A stretch of 18,251 bases of DNA, taken from contig CAKSUL010000037.1 in assembly GCA_934501475.1 (NCBI GenBank), positions 1 through 18,251 on the forward strand, given 5' to 3'. The notes under the pieces are model-generated. The model worked only from the letters and a program-made list of their open reading frames with translations. It was not told the DNA's origin and did no database searches. A program made the position numbers and the translations under genes. Below, piece after piece: positions 6,783-15,530 of this stretch; the first letter of the stretch is position 1, and the number at the start of each line of letters is the position of its first letter. Source of the DNA: an uncultured Roseovarius sp. GTDB lineage: Bacteria > Pseudomonadota > Alphaproteobacteria > Rhodobacterales > Rhodobacteraceae.

Positions 6783-7085
6783 TCAGAGCGGCGCGTTGTT
6801 GATCGCCGAAAGGTCCTGATTTATGTCGAAGACAAGCCCCCGGACATCCTGGATGCCCATGGCCTTGAGCCGGGCGCTGTGCATTTCAAGGTAGGATTTC
6901 GCCGTTTCCTCATTTTCGAACAGGTAGATCCCGCCGGCCTTGCCGGTCTCCTCGTCCTGCGTCCAGATTTTCCAGATCAGACCCGGTTCCTGATTGATGG
7001 ATTTGGCAAGATCACTCATCGCTGCGGCCATTTCCGCACCGAACGGGCCGGCAAAATCAAAATCAACCTGCAACAGCTTTTTCAT
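6783..7085 (-). CDS. YdhR-like small mono-oxygenase family protein
   Basis: The 100-residue product closely follows the E. coli YdhR pattern: LLQVDFDFAGPFG, SINQEPGLIWKIWT, AGGIYLFENEETAKSYLEMH and a late VFDIN...LSAINNAPL. The family folds as a dimeric alpha/beta barrel resembling ActVA-Orf6-type cofactor-free monooxygenases. Its substrate is not established, and it is expected to be cytosolic. I use the ATG at 7085 because GAGG lies seven bases upstream; an ATG two codons earlier would sit too close to that ribosome site. It is a monocistronic-looking gene between the transglycosylase and the DUF2147 gene, with about 230-bp gaps on both sides. Confidence 0.85.
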   Translation of the reverse strand: MKKLLQVDFDFAGPFGAEMAAAMSDLAKSINQEPGLIWKIWTQDEETGKAGGIYLFENEETAKSYLEMHSARLKAMGIQDVRGLVFDINQDLSAINNAPL

Positions 7086-7329
7086 CGTCATTCCTCGCAA
7101 TGTTTCATAAAGGCTCCGCTTTCAACCGATCTTGCCGCCCTGCGTATCCGTGCCCTGGATGGTGCCATCCGGGGGTGCCCCTTGGCAACGGGTTTGTGCC
7201 TGACAAAGGGCGTGCGGTTTCCCACGCGGCGGGGGCGATACCGCCCAGCCCGGCTGCTGCGTGGCAAGCGCGGTTGCGCCGTTCCCGAATACAGGGCGGC
7301 GTTTCGGAAATCCTGGCCGGATCAGGCGC

Positions 7330-7722
7330 TTACTTGATCCGGGTCCAGACCTGGCTGTCTCTGATCGGGCCCTTGTTTCCCGACACTTTCAGCGTATTGC
7401 CCGACAGCGCCATCTTGCCCTTGGCATTGATGTTCAACAGAGGCACCCAGATCGTGCCGTTATCGTATTGCCCACCGCCCTTGGCCTCGACATCCCAGAA
7501 TATCCGCTTGCCGATATTCTTGGTCATCACTTGCTGGCCCGCAGGGTTGAAAGCCTTCAGCACCGTGCCGCAGAATTTTTCACCGCATTGGCTGATCTGG
7601 ATATGCGAGGTCAGGTTTTTGCGGTCGGGTTCGGTTTTCCAGATCCCGACAACCGGATCGGCAGCAAAGGCCACGACAGGCGCCAGCACCAGGGCGCTGA
7701 TCAACAGGATTTTCTTCAGCAT
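7330..7722 (-). CDS. Exported DUF2147 domain protein
   Basis: The 130-residue protein has a clear N-terminal signal peptide (MLKKILLISALVLAPVVAFA) followed by a DUF2147-type domain. DPVVGIWKTEPD and the cysteine-bearing ISQCGEKFCGTVLKAF are the conserved stretches, and the domain ends LKVSGNKGPIRDSQVWTRIK. The mature protein should be periplasmic, with two cysteines (in QCGEKFC) close enough to form a disulfide. The family has no confirmed biochemical role. The start at 7722 has GGAG eight bases upstream. It diverges from the metal ATPase gene across a 351-bp spacer. Confidence 0.85.
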   Translation of the reverse strand: MLKKILLISALVLAPVVAFAADPVVGIWKTEPDRKNLTSHIQISQCGEKFCGTVLKAFNPAGQQVMTKNIGKRIFWDVEAKGGGQYDNGTIWVPLLNINAKGKMALSGNTLKVSGNKGPIRDSQVWTRIK

Positions 7723-8073
7723 TTGGGTTACTCCAATCGGCCGGGGACAGCCCCTGACCGTTAGGATGTAACATAGTGGCGCCTTGCGGGTATCCTATAG
7801 GCTGCCGACATTCTCGCCGGGGCAATGTCCCGCATTGGCGGAAGCCCGCCGATGCAGGTCAGGACGGTCCGGCGATCTTCGGATGATCAACCACAGGGCT
7901 GTCATGGCGTCGGAAATACCTGCTCACGTTCAGGCACGGCAATCCCGGACATGGTTGTGAGACCCTCCGCCATGACGTAGGAGATGCCCCTACCCGTCAG
8001 TCCCAAAGGCCGGTCATCAAGGGAATGACTGAACCGGGTCCTGTCAACATGCCGCTATCAGTGGAGCGATGTC
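7723..8073. other. Divergent intergenic region with two small hairpins in the ATPase leader
   Basis: No convincing gene is present. It must hold the promoters for the DUF2147 gene (minus) and the metal ATPase gene (plus). Close to the ATPase there are two successive stem-loops. One is at 7973-7999 (TGACG-TAGG pairing with CCTA-CC-CGTCA, with a 2-base bulge). The other is at 8013-8029 (GTCAT-N7-ATGAC), followed by CCGGG and the GGAG ribosome site. I could not match these to a named riboswitch or a MerR/Fur operator. Confidence 0.35.
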
Positions 8074-10050
8074 GTGAACAACATGGTGAATCAAGATAAG
8101 ACGCGGTCGCTGCTGCGCGACCCCGCCTTCGTGCTGTCTCTGGTGACGGTTCTCGGCATGTTTCTGGGCATGGCCGGGACATGGCTGCCGGTTGACGGGC
8201 TTGCGGCGCTCACCATTCCGGCCTTGGCGGTTGTGTATCTTGCCGGTGGTCTTCCTGCGGGATGGCGGGCGGGATCGGCGCTCTGGCAGGAGGGTGTTCT
8301 GGATATCGACCTGCTGATGGTGGTTGCCGCCGTGGCAGCCGCCGCCGTCGGCGCACCGCTTGAGGGGGCGGTTCTGCTGACATTGTTCAGCGTCGCCGGA
8401 ACATTGGAGGAGCGCGCGCTTGGCCGTGCGCGCCACGCGATCGAGGCGCTGATGGCGCTGCGCCCCGAGACCGCGCTGCGCAAGAACGCATCCGGCGCGG
8501 TCGATGAGGTCGCGGCCGCCGAGCTGGTCGCCGGTGACATCGTGGTGCTGCGCCCGGGCGCGCGGGTGCCGACCGATGGCACGATCGCCCTGGGGCGCGG
8601 TGGTCTGGACGAGGCCAATATCACCGGCGAATCCATGCCCGTATCCAAAGGTCCGGGCCAGCCGGTCTTTGAGGCGACGGTAAATCTCGACGGGGTGCTT
8701 GAGGTCACGGTCACCCGCACCGTCGGCGAAAGCACCATTGCCCGCATGATCCGCCTGGTCACCGAGGCGCAGGCCGCCAAGGCCCCGTCCGAGCGCTTCA
8801 GCGCCTGGTTCGGCCAGCGTTATACCATCGCGGTGCTGATCGGGGCGGTCCTTGCCTTCGCCGCCTTCTATTGGCTGGGCAGCGATTGGAAGACGGCCCT
8901 GTACAAGGCGGCAACGCTGCTGGTTGCAGCCAGCCCCTGCGCGATCGTCATCTCGGTGCCCGCGGCGATCCTGTCGGCACTGTCGGCGGCGGCGCGCGGC
9001 GGGGTGCTGTTCAAGGGCGGCGCGGCGCTTGAGACGCTGGCGGCCGTCGATACATTCGCCTTTGACAAGACCGGGACGCTGACCAAGGGCCAGGCAGCGG
9101 TGACGCAGATCGTGGCGCTTGACGGCGACGAGGCGGGATTCCTGTCATTGCTCGCCGGGCTTGAGGCCCATTCCGAGCACCATGTCGCCACCGCGATCCG
9201 GCGCGAGGCCACGGAACGCGCCCTTGAGCCCACCGAGGTCAGCGACGTCAGCGCCCGCCCGGGGGTGGGCATCACCGGCCATGACAGGCTGGGTCCGGTC
9301 TGGGCGGGAAACACAAATCTGGCCGAAACCATGGGCGCACCCGTCGATGCCCCCCCTTTGCAGGAGTTGGCGGGCGGCGCCGATACGGTGATCTATCTGG
9401 GCCGGGGCGACAAGGTGCTGGGGGCGGTCAGCGTCGCCGACGAGGCGCGCCCCAGTTCCGCGTCGGGGCTGGCTGCGCTGCGCGCCGGCGGTGTGCGCCG
9501 GATCGTCATGATGACCGGGGACCGGCGCGCGGTGGCGCTGCGGATCGGGGCAGCGCTTGGCTTTGACCCTGACGATATTCACGCTGAAATGCTGCCCGAA
9601 GACAAGGTGCAGGGCGTTGCCCGGCTTGCGCAGACGGGCAAGGTGGCCTTTGTCGGGGACGGCGTCAACGATGCGGCGGCGCTGGCGCGCGCGGATATCG
9701 GCATTGCGATGGGGGCCGCAGGATCGGAGGTGGCGCTGCAGGCCGCCGACGTGGCGCTGCTGTCCGAGGATATGCGCCAGCTTGCCGGCGCGCACCGCCT
9801 TGCGCGCCGTGCGGCGGCGATCATCCGCCAGAACCTGATCTTTGCCATCGCGGTGATGATGGTATTGGTCATCGCCGGGCTGTTCTTTGACCTGCCGCTG
9901 CCGCTGGCGGTTGTCGGGCATGAGGGCGGCACGGTGCTGGTGGTGCTCAATGGGCTGCGCCTGCTCTCGAACCCCGCGCGTCGGGGAGAGCGCGACGCCG
10001 CATCCCGCCGATCATCGGCTGGCGCCGAGCGGTCTGGCCTGGCGAGATAA
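8074..10050 (+). CDS. P1B-4-type heavy-metal exporting ATPase (Co/Zn/Fe class)
   Basis: The 658-residue P-type ATPase pumps a transition metal out of the cytoplasm at the cost of ATP. TGES (184-187) is the actuator motif. SPC (287-289) in the membrane replaces the CPC of copper/zinc pumps. DKTGTLT (331-337) carries the phosphorylated Asp, GDGVNDAAA (528-536) is the hinge, and HEGGT (616-620) lies in the last membrane segments. SPC plus HE-G-[GS]-T marks the P1B-4 class (CoaT, CtpD, PfeT), whose members export Co2+, Zn2+ or Fe2+. There is no N-terminal metal-binding domain, as usual for this class. The nucleotide-binding SEHP motif reads SEHH (367-370). Translation probably starts at the GTG at 8074, seven bases after GGAG; an ATG at 8083 is a possible alternative. 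No metal sensor gene is adjacent. Confidence 0.9.
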   Translation: MNNMVNQDKTRSLLRDPAFVLSLVTVLGMFLGMAGTWLPVDGLAALTIPALAVVYLAGGLPAGWRAGSALWQEGVLDIDLLMVVAAVAAAAVGAPLEGAVLLTLFSVAGTLEERALGRARHAIEALMALRPETALRKNASGAVDEVAAAELVAGDIVVLRPGARVPTDGTIALGRGGLDEANITGESMPVSKGPGQPVFEATVNLDGVLEVTVTRTVGESTIARMIRLVTEAQAAKAPSERFSAWFGQRYTIAVLIGAVLAFAAFYWLGSDWKTALYKAATLLVAASPCAIVISVPAAILSALSAAARGGVLFKGGAALETLAAVDTFAFDKTGTLTKGQAAVTQIVALDGDEAGFLSLLAGLEAHSEHHVATAIRREATERALEPTEVSDVSARPGVGITGHDRLGPVWAGNTNLAETMGAPVDAPPLQELAGGADTVIYLGRGDKVLGAVSVADEARPSSASGLAALRAGGVRRIVMMTGDRRAVALRIGAALGFDPDDIHAEMLPEDKVQGVARLAQTGKVAFVGDGVNDAAALARADIGIAMGAAGSEVALQAADVALLSEDMRQLAGAHRLARRAAAIIRQNLIFAIAVMMVLVIAGLFFDLPLPLAVVGHEGGTVLVVLNGLRLLSNPARRGERDAASRRSSAGAERSGLAR

Positions 10051-10293
10051 GTGGGCCTGAATGGCAAGCGTTTTCCTTGTGCTGTCACAAATCGGTTGGG
10101 CGCGCTGACGGCTTCGGAGGTGGCACTGCCCCGGGGGGCCTACCCGAGGAATTTTGCCGCAAATCATCCGTCCCGAGCCGCAGCCGCCAGCCCGAGCAGC
10201 GGCGTTATCGTCCCAGAACGCTAGTTTGCGCGACCTCTGCGCTCACCCTGTCCAAACCGCCCGCCCGTTGGAATGATCCGCCCATGGGCGGCT

Positions 10294-11205
10294 TCAGCTC
10301 ACCGCCCGCTGCGTATCCCGGCGCAGGGCAAAGTGCATTCCGACCAGCATGAGCGTGGCCGCGATCCAGAATAGGGGGCTGGGAATTTCCTGAAACACGA
10401 CCATGCTCCAGAGAATGCCGGCGACGACCGCAAAATAGTTGAAGATCGAAAAGCGTGCCGGCCCTATCGAGCGGACGATAAAGAAGAACAGCCATAGATG
10501 GCTTGCGTTGATCAGCGTCGCCAGTGTCAGCGGCAGGATCTGTTGGCCGCTGGTCTCGGCCGGCCAGAACGATGCCCCCATCAGCAGGGTGACAACCGCG
10601 GCAACGCAAGCGCCGCCCAAAAGCGTTCCCGCCGCCATGCCGGCATTGGACGCGGCAGGCGGGCGAAGCCAGGCCGCACAATTATTGGCAAATGCAAACA
10701 TGACCGGTGCGCAGAGCGCAATGAGGAACCAGCGCGCGCCCCCCGCGGGAATGACGCCGCTATCGGGCCAGACGATCAGCGCTATCCCGGCTGTTCCCAG
10801 CAGCATTCCCGACAGGATGCGCCGATCAAACCGTTCCGAGCCGGTGACTGCCGCGATGAAAAGCGTCAGAATCGGCGAGAGGCAGAGGACAAGCGTCAGG
10901 GTCGAGGCCGGCAGATGCTGGGCTGCGGCCACCAGGATCGCGAAGGGGATGCCGATGACCAGCCCACCGATCAGGACATATGCCCCCAGGGCCTGCGGGG
11001 CCAGCGACAGTGGCTCACCGCGGGCAAACACCCATGCAGCCAGGAGAAGACCCCCCAATAGCGCGGGCATCAACGCAAACGCGGCAGGAGGCCAGCCAGC
11101 CTCGGCGGCAAGCCGGTTTACCGGAAACACCCCGCCATAGAGAAACGCCGCAATCAGCAAGAGCACCAGCGGGCTCTGACGCCCAAGGGCAAACCCGCCG
11201 ATCAT
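10294..11205 (-). CDS. DMT-superfamily transporter, two EamA domains
   Basis: The 303-residue integral membrane protein has about ten hydrophobic segments arranged as two repeats, starting at LVLLLIAAFLYGGVFPVNRLA and LAALCAPVMFAFANN-like stretches. This is typical of EamA/RhaT-type drug/metabolite exporters. A short basic C-terminus (ALRRDTQRAVS) would face the cytoplasm. Family members export amino acids, metabolites or drugs by a proton-coupled route, and substrate cannot be predicted here. The start at 11205 has AAGGAA upstream at workable spacing. It lies on the same strand as the LysR gene but 373 bp away, and converges with the metal ATPase across 243 bp. Confidence 0.85.
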   Translation of the reverse strand: MIGGFALGRQSPLVLLLIAAFLYGGVFPVNRLAAEAGWPPAAFALMPALLGGLLLAAWVFARGEPLSLAPQALGAYVLIGGLVIGIPFAILVAAAQHLPASTLTLVLCLSPILTLFIAAVTGSERFDRRILSGMLLGTAGIALIVWPDSGVIPAGGARWFLIALCAPVMFAFANNCAAWLRPPAASNAGMAAGTLLGGACVAAVVTLLMGASFWPAETSGQQILPLTLATLINASHLWLFFFIVRSIGPARFSIFNYFAVVAGILWSMVVFQEIPSPLFWIAATLMLVGMHFALRRDTQRAVS

Positions 11206-11578
11206 GGTCTTCGGTTCCTTGTGCCTGAACGCAGGTTATTCATTTTGCTCAACCCCTTGTGGTGATGTCATGTGAAATGCGGCTGCGCGCGGCGCGTCCT
11301 TGTGGCGGATGATAGGTTGTCTTCGAATGCCTCGTCGGATGTCTTTCCATTATGCGCGCCGTGCCTGAGCCATTTTAACATCCGGTATTCGAGGTGGTCG
11401 GGACGTCCTGCGACCGAATGGCCCCAACTGGCCTCAACTTCGGCTTTGACTATAACGCCAGCGATGGCTTTGACCAGATGGCCCAAGCCGCGCAACCTTC
11501 GCCAATTCCGCCTCGGAATACCATTCCGCCCCGCCGGTATCGGCCCCTGCAAGCACGGCCGCCCCGGATGAACCCGGA
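11206..11578. other. Non-coding gap, possibly holding a decayed gene remnant
   Basis: No intact gene is seen between the DMT transporter and the LysR regulator. On the minus strand, two overlapping frames give protein-like text if joined by a frameshift near 11485: GAEWYSEAELAKVARLG in one frame, then HLVKAIAGVIVKAEVEASWG and RPDHLEYRMLKWLRHG in the other, ending at 11270. This may be a broken gene remnant, but I do not recognise the family and chance cannot be excluded in GC-rich DNA. The transporter promoter should lie at the left side, around 11210-11260, which is locally AT-richer. Confidence 0.25.
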
Positions 11579-12496
11579 TCACGGCGCGGTCGCGAAACGT
11601 TCCAGCCGTGCCACGAAGGTTTTGGCCAGATCCGGCAATGCGCGCTGTGCGGGTTGCAATAGAAACAGCCGCCTGACGAGGCTGAGATTGACAATGGGAA
11701 CAAAGCACAAGCCGGGATCCTTGAACAACATCAGCGCATTATGCGGCAAAAGCGCCACCCCTACCCCGGCCCGTATCAGGCATAGCTGCGCGATCGTGGA
11801 ATGGGTCTGTAGCAAGCCGCTGGTCATGTCGGATGGCAGTGACGCCGACTCTGCCAACAGCATGGCCGAGCCTGTGCGCCCGCTCAGGTGGATGATGCTT
11901 TTGGGATCGATTTCTTCCAGGCGGGCCGGGCCGCCGCGCTGCGCCAGCGGGTGATCGCGCCGACACGCCAGCCCGAAGGCATCGGCCCCGATCTCGGTTT
12001 GAACCAGTTCGGGCGAGGTGCGGGCACGGCCCGCGACTGCAAAATCCAGTTCCCCGTCTGCCACCATGTCCGCGAGGGTTTCGGCCACATTGTCATGCAA
12101 CAGGATCGACACATCGGGATGATCGTTGCGAAAGGCGCCGATGACGGGCGCAACCAGCGGGGTGATCGCCGACGGTGCCGCGCCGATGCGTATCGCGTCG
12201 CGCCGGTCATGCGGTCGGTTGCACAACCGTTCCAGTGCGCCGTCGAATTCATCCAGAATTGGTGCGGTCTCCTTCAGGAAGCCGAGCCCGAGAGGTGTCG
12301 GCACGGCTGGCCGCCGACGCCGGTCGAACAAGAGCCCCCCGGCGCGGTCCTCGACCTGGCGGACGGTTTCGCTCAGGGCGGAGGGGACCACCCCCAATCC
12401 CTCAGCGGCGCGGGAAAAACTGCCTTCACGCCATATCGCATGCAGAGCGCGCAGATGGCGCAGGCTGATATTCGTATTTCGTGAATATACCTTCAT
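11579..12496 (-). CDS. LysR-type transcriptional regulator
   Basis: The 305-residue protein has an N-terminal winged helix-turn-helix (LRHLRALHAIWREGSFSRAAEGLGVVPSALSETVRQVED, about residues 12-50) and a C-terminal substrate-binding domain starting near RIGAAPSAITPLVAPVIG. It ends with the expected GVGVALLPHNAL segment. LysR proteins act as tetramers and usually control the divergent neighbour together with their own gene, in response to a small ligand. Here the neighbour is a YdiJ-like 2-hydroxyacid dehydrogenase whose start is only 66 bp away, so the ligand may be a 2-hydroxyacid or related metabolite (inference). The start at 12496 has a weak GGAA site close by and places the DNA-binding domain correctly. 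No defect is visible. Confidence 0.9.
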   Translation of the reverse strand: MKVYSRNTNISLRHLRALHAIWREGSFSRAAEGLGVVPSALSETVRQVEDRAGGLLFDRRRRPAVPTPLGLGFLKETAPILDEFDGALERLCNRPHDRRDAIRIGAAPSAITPLVAPVIGAFRNDHPDVSILLHDNVAETLADMVADGELDFAVAGRARTSPELVQTEIGADAFGLACRRDHPLAQRGGPARLEEIDPKSIIHLSGRTGSAMLLAESASLPSDMTSGLLQTHSTIAQLCLIRAGVGVALLPHNALMLFKDPGLCFVPIVNLSLVRRLFLLQPAQRALPDLAKTFVARLERFATAP

Positions 12497-12516
12497 TTAT
12501 TTCCATTATTATGAAG
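12491..12516. promoter_or_regulatory. Candidate LysR operator between regulator and dehydrogenase
   Basis: CTTCAT (12491-12496) and ATGAAG (12511-12516) form a 6-bp inverted repeat separated by 14 AT-rich bases. The left arm overlaps the regulator's start codon. An AT-rich dyad in the divergent gap is the normal position for LysR autoregulation. The spacing is longer than the classic T-N11-A box, and part of the symmetry comes from the start codon itself, so this is only a candidate. Confidence 0.4.
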
Positions 12517-12562
12517 CATGATTTGCTGTCAATATATGCGCAACTCAGCAAGGATCGCGCGC

Positions 12563-15454
12563 ATGACCACGATGGTATTCCCACATACTCCCGCCGCCCC
12601 GGCCGGGCAGGACGCAAGTAAGCTGGCCCAGTCGCTGCAAGGGGCCGGATTTCGCGGTGAGGTCGAAACCGATACCGCGCTTCTCGCGGCGATGGCTACG
12701 GACAACTCGGTCTATCAGATACGGCCCGATATCGTGATCGCGCCCATGGACGCGGCGGATGTCGTGACGCTGATGAATGTTCTCGAGCGGCCCGAATTCA
12801 TGCATATCCCGCTGACGGCGCGTGGTGGGGGCACTGGCACCAACGGCCAGAGCCTGAACAGCGGCATCATCCTGGACATGCGCCGACATATGCATTCGGT
12901 TCTGGATCTGGATGTCGATCAGCAATGGGTCGAGGTTGAACCGGGCATCGTCCTGGACGATCTGAACGCGCAACTGCGTGCGCACGGGCTGTTCTTTGCG
13001 CCGGAAACATCGACCTCCACGCGCTGCACGCTCGGCGGCATGGTCTCGACGGATGCTTCGGGCAAGGGCTCGCGCATTTATGGCAAGACGTCCGACAACC
13101 TGCTGGGCGTGGAAATCGCGAACGCCAACGGCCTGCTGTCAAGTTTCGCACCGGTGCCGGACTGGGCGCAGCCGATGCTGGCGGCGGCGGAACGCGCCGC
13201 ACGGGCGGGCCGGGACGCCTTTGTCGCCAATACCCCGCGCCTGAACCGGCGCTTTACCGGTTACGATCTGGAGCGCGCCTGCCCGGCACAGGGCGGGTTC
13301 GAGTGGTGGCGGCTCTTTCCCGGCTCGGAAGGGACGCTGGGGCCGATAACGCGCCTGCGGCTGAAGCTGCGGTTGATCGAGCCGGAAAAGAGGCTGATCG
13401 TTGCTGCCTTCGCCAGTTTCCGCGATGCGCTGGCGGCGGCGGTGCCCCTGCTGGACGACGATCCCACAGCGATCGAGGTTATGGACGAGCGCGTTCAGAA
13501 ACTGGCGCAGGCTGGCGGGTTGCTGGACGGTCTGCCCCTTGCGCTGCGCCCCGGAACGGCGGCGGACCTGGCCTATACCTTTGTCGAGTTCAACGGGGCC
13601 GATGCGCCAGAGATGGACCGCCGCATCGCCGCCTGCCGCGCGCGCCTTCAAGGGCTGGAAGGCATCCGCGGCGTCCATGTCGCCGCCGTGGATCGCGCCG
13701 AGATCAGCGCGCTCTGGGCCATCCGGTCGGCCGGGGTGGGCCTGCTGGGCAAGGTCGACGGGCGCGCCCGCCCCGTTGCCTTTGTCGAGGATTGCGTCGT
13801 CCCGCCCGAGGTCCTGCCGCAGTTTCTGGACGGGTTTCTAAGGATTCTCACCCGGCACGGCCTGACATTCGGGATTTACGGCCATGTCGATGTGGGATGC
13901 CTGCACATCCGCCCGGCGCTGGATATCGACGCCGAGGCCGGGCGCGCCACGCTGGTCGCGGTCTCGGATGAGATCTTCGATCTGGTCACGGCCCATGGCG
14001 GGATCTTTTGGGGCGAGCATGGCAAGGGCGTGCGTGGCGCCTATCTGGCCGACTGGATCGGGGCGGATGCTTACCGCGCGCTGCAAGGCGTCAAGGCCGC
14101 CTTTGATCCGCACGAGCGTTTCAACCCCGGCAAGCTGGTTGCGCTGGACGGCAAGGTCATGGGCATCGCGACGACGCCGTTCCGTCGGTTCAACACGGAG
14201 CCCGGCGATCCGCTGGAAAAGGCGTTCCGCTGCAACGGGAATGCGCAATGTCTCAGCTATGACGCCGCGGTGCCGATGTGCCCGTCCTTCAAGGCCACGG
14301 GTGATCTGCGTCACTCGCCCAAGGGGCGGGCAGATGCGCTGCGCGCCTGGCACGAGGACCGACGCCGCGGCGACGCATATGTCGCCGAGGCGGATCTGCT
14401 GGGCGTGCTCGATACCTGTCTGGGTTGCCGCGCCTGCGCCTCAAGCTGTCCGGTGCAGGTGGATATCCCGCAGATGCGCGCGGCGTTCTATACCGAATAT
14501 CACAAGCGCCATCGCCGCAGTTTCGAGGATCGCGCCGTGCTGCTGGCCGAACGGCTAAGCCCGTCGATGGCGCGTGCCGCGCCGCTGCTGCGCCCGTTCT
14601 GGCCATTGGCGCGCCGGATTGGCGCACGGCTGATGCGGATGCGCGATCTGCCGGGTCATATCGCGCGCCCGGTTCCGCGCCGGTATCGCCTGTCCCTGCG
14701 CGATCTGGCGCACGCCAGGCTGGCGGATAACGCGGTGCTGATCTGGCAGGACTGGTTCAGCGCGCTCTTTGACGAACAGGCCCGGAGAGACGTCACGCGA
14801 GGGCTGATCGCACTGGGATATGCGCCCTATTTCGCGCCCATGCTGCCCTCGGGCAAGGTGGCCGAGGATGCGGGTGAGCCGCGCGCCCTGCAGCGGCTGG
14901 CGCCAAGGCTGGAGCGCGCGCTGCAAATCGCGGCTTCGCGCGGCGTGCCGATGATCGGGCTTGACCCGGCCTATGTCCTGGCGCTGCGCCAACGGATGCG
15001 CAACGGGCCGGAATTGCTGCTCGTGCAGGAATTCCTGGCGCGCGAGATCGCCGGCGGCCGGACCCTGCCCGCCGTGACGCATGATGCGGACCCGGTGACG
15101 CTGTTTACCCACTGCACCGAAAGCACCGCCATCGCAACGTCGCGGCAGGATTGGCAGACGGTGTTCGGCGCGCTTGGCATTGCGCTACGGACTCCGGCAA
15201 CGGGCTGTTGTGGCATGGCGGGTCTGTTCGGCCACAAGGAGCGGCATCAGCAGATGTCGCGCCGCTTGTTCGACATGTCATGGGCCGACCCGATCGAGGC
15301 AGCGCCCGGCGCCGTGGCCGCGACGGGGTTTTCCTGCCGCTGTCAGGGCGCGCGACTGGCAAGGCAGGACATGCGCCATCCGCTGGGCGTGATCGCGGAT
15401 CATCTGGCCGGATCAGAGGCGGCCCGCCCGCATAGCGGCAAGGCCAAGGGATGA
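12563..15454 (+). CDS. ydiJ: YdiJ-like FAD/Fe-S D-2-hydroxyacid (D-2-hydroxyglutarate) dehydrogenase
   Basis: The 963-residue fusion protein follows E. coli YdiJ along its whole length. The PCMH-type FAD domain begins with TARGGGTGTNGQSLN (86-100) and TSTRCTLGGMVSTDASGKGS. The FAD-linked oxidase C-terminal domain follows (GHVDVGCLHIRPALD, GEHGKG). Then come Fe-S ligands: CNGNAQC and MCP (557-573), and CLGCRACASSCP (619-630), a ferredoxin-like C-x2-C-x2-C-x3-C set. The C-terminal CCG-type half carries HCTES (850) and TGCCGMAG (880-887). YdiJ has been assigned as a D-2-hydroxyglutarate dehydrogenase giving 2-oxoglutarate; D-lactate or other 2-hydroxyacids are alternatives. Electrons would leave via the Fe-S part, probably to quinone. 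The frame is open from 12518, but the ATG at 12563 has AGGA eight bases upstream and fits the family N-terminus. The divergent LysR gene is the likely regulator. Confidence 0.85.
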   Translation: MTTMVFPHTPAAPAGQDASKLAQSLQGAGFRGEVETDTALLAAMATDNSVYQIRPDIVIAPMDAADVVTLMNVLERPEFMHIPLTARGGGTGTNGQSLNSGIILDMRRHMHSVLDLDVDQQWVEVEPGIVLDDLNAQLRAHGLFFAPETSTSTRCTLGGMVSTDASGKGSRIYGKTSDNLLGVEIANANGLLSSFAPVPDWAQPMLAAAERAARAGRDAFVANTPRLNRRFTGYDLERACPAQGGFEWWRLFPGSEGTLGPITRLRLKLRLIEPEKRLIVAAFASFRDALAAAVPLLDDDPTAIEVMDERVQKLAQAGGLLDGLPLALRPGTAADLAYTFVEFNGADAPEMDRRIAACRARLQGLEGIRGVHVAAVDRAEISALWAIRSAGVGLLGKVDGRARPVAFVEDCVVPPEVLPQFLDGFLRILTRHGLTFGIYGHVDVGCLHIRPALDIDAEAGRATLVAVSDEIFDLVTAHGGIFWGEHGKGVRGAYLADWIGADAYRALQGVKAAFDPHERFNPGKLVALDGKVMGIATTPFRRFNTEPGDPLEKAFRCNGNAQCLSYDAAVPMCPSFKATGDLRHSPKGRADALRAWHEDRRRGDAYVAEADLLGVLDTCLGCRACASSCPVQVDIPQMRAAFYTEYHKRHRRSFEDRAVLLAERLSPSMARAAPLLRPFWPLARRIGARLMRMRDLPGHIARPVPRRYRLSLRDLAHARLADNAVLIWQDWFSALFDEQARRDVTRGLIALGYAPYFAPMLPSGKVAEDAGEPRALQRLAPRLERALQIAASRGVPMIGLDPAYVLALRQRMRNGPELLLVQEFLAREIAGGRTLPAVTHDADPVTLFTHCTESTAIATSRQDWQTVFGALGIALRTPATGCCGMAGLFGHKERHQQMSRRLFDMSWADPIEAAPGAVAATGFSCRCQGARLARQDMRHPLGVIADHLAGSEAARPHSGKAKG

Positions 15455-15486
15455 CGGGGGACAGGCCGCGCGCCGCCAGAGCGCCC

Positions 15487-15521
15487 GGGCGGGGCAAGCG
15501 GGCGCGCCGCCTGCCCCGCCC
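15487..15521. terminator. Strong GC-rich hairpin between convergent genes
   Basis: GGGCGGGGCA (15487-15496) and TGCCCCGCCC (15512-15521) form a perfect 10-bp stem around a 15-base loop that itself contains the palindrome GGCGCGCC. It lies in the 76-bp gap between the ends of the convergent dehydrogenase and aldehyde dehydrogenase genes. It lacks a T-tract on either side, so it may act as a shared barrier or 3'-end stabiliser and not as a classic intrinsic terminator. Confidence 0.55.
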
Positions 15522-15530
15522 TTGCCACCG

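Noticed and set aside
7153..7174. Small hairpin (GGATGG-TG-CCATCC with flanking CCC/GGG) after the DUF2147 gene
   Set aside because: The loop is only two bases, it lies about 150 bp beyond the stop codon and it has no T-run. Chance pairing in GC-rich DNA is likely.
7973..8040. Known riboswitch class (cobalamin, NiCo, manganese) upstream of the ATPase
   Set aside because: I compared the visible conserved boxes of these classes by eye and found no match, so only generic hairpins are reported.
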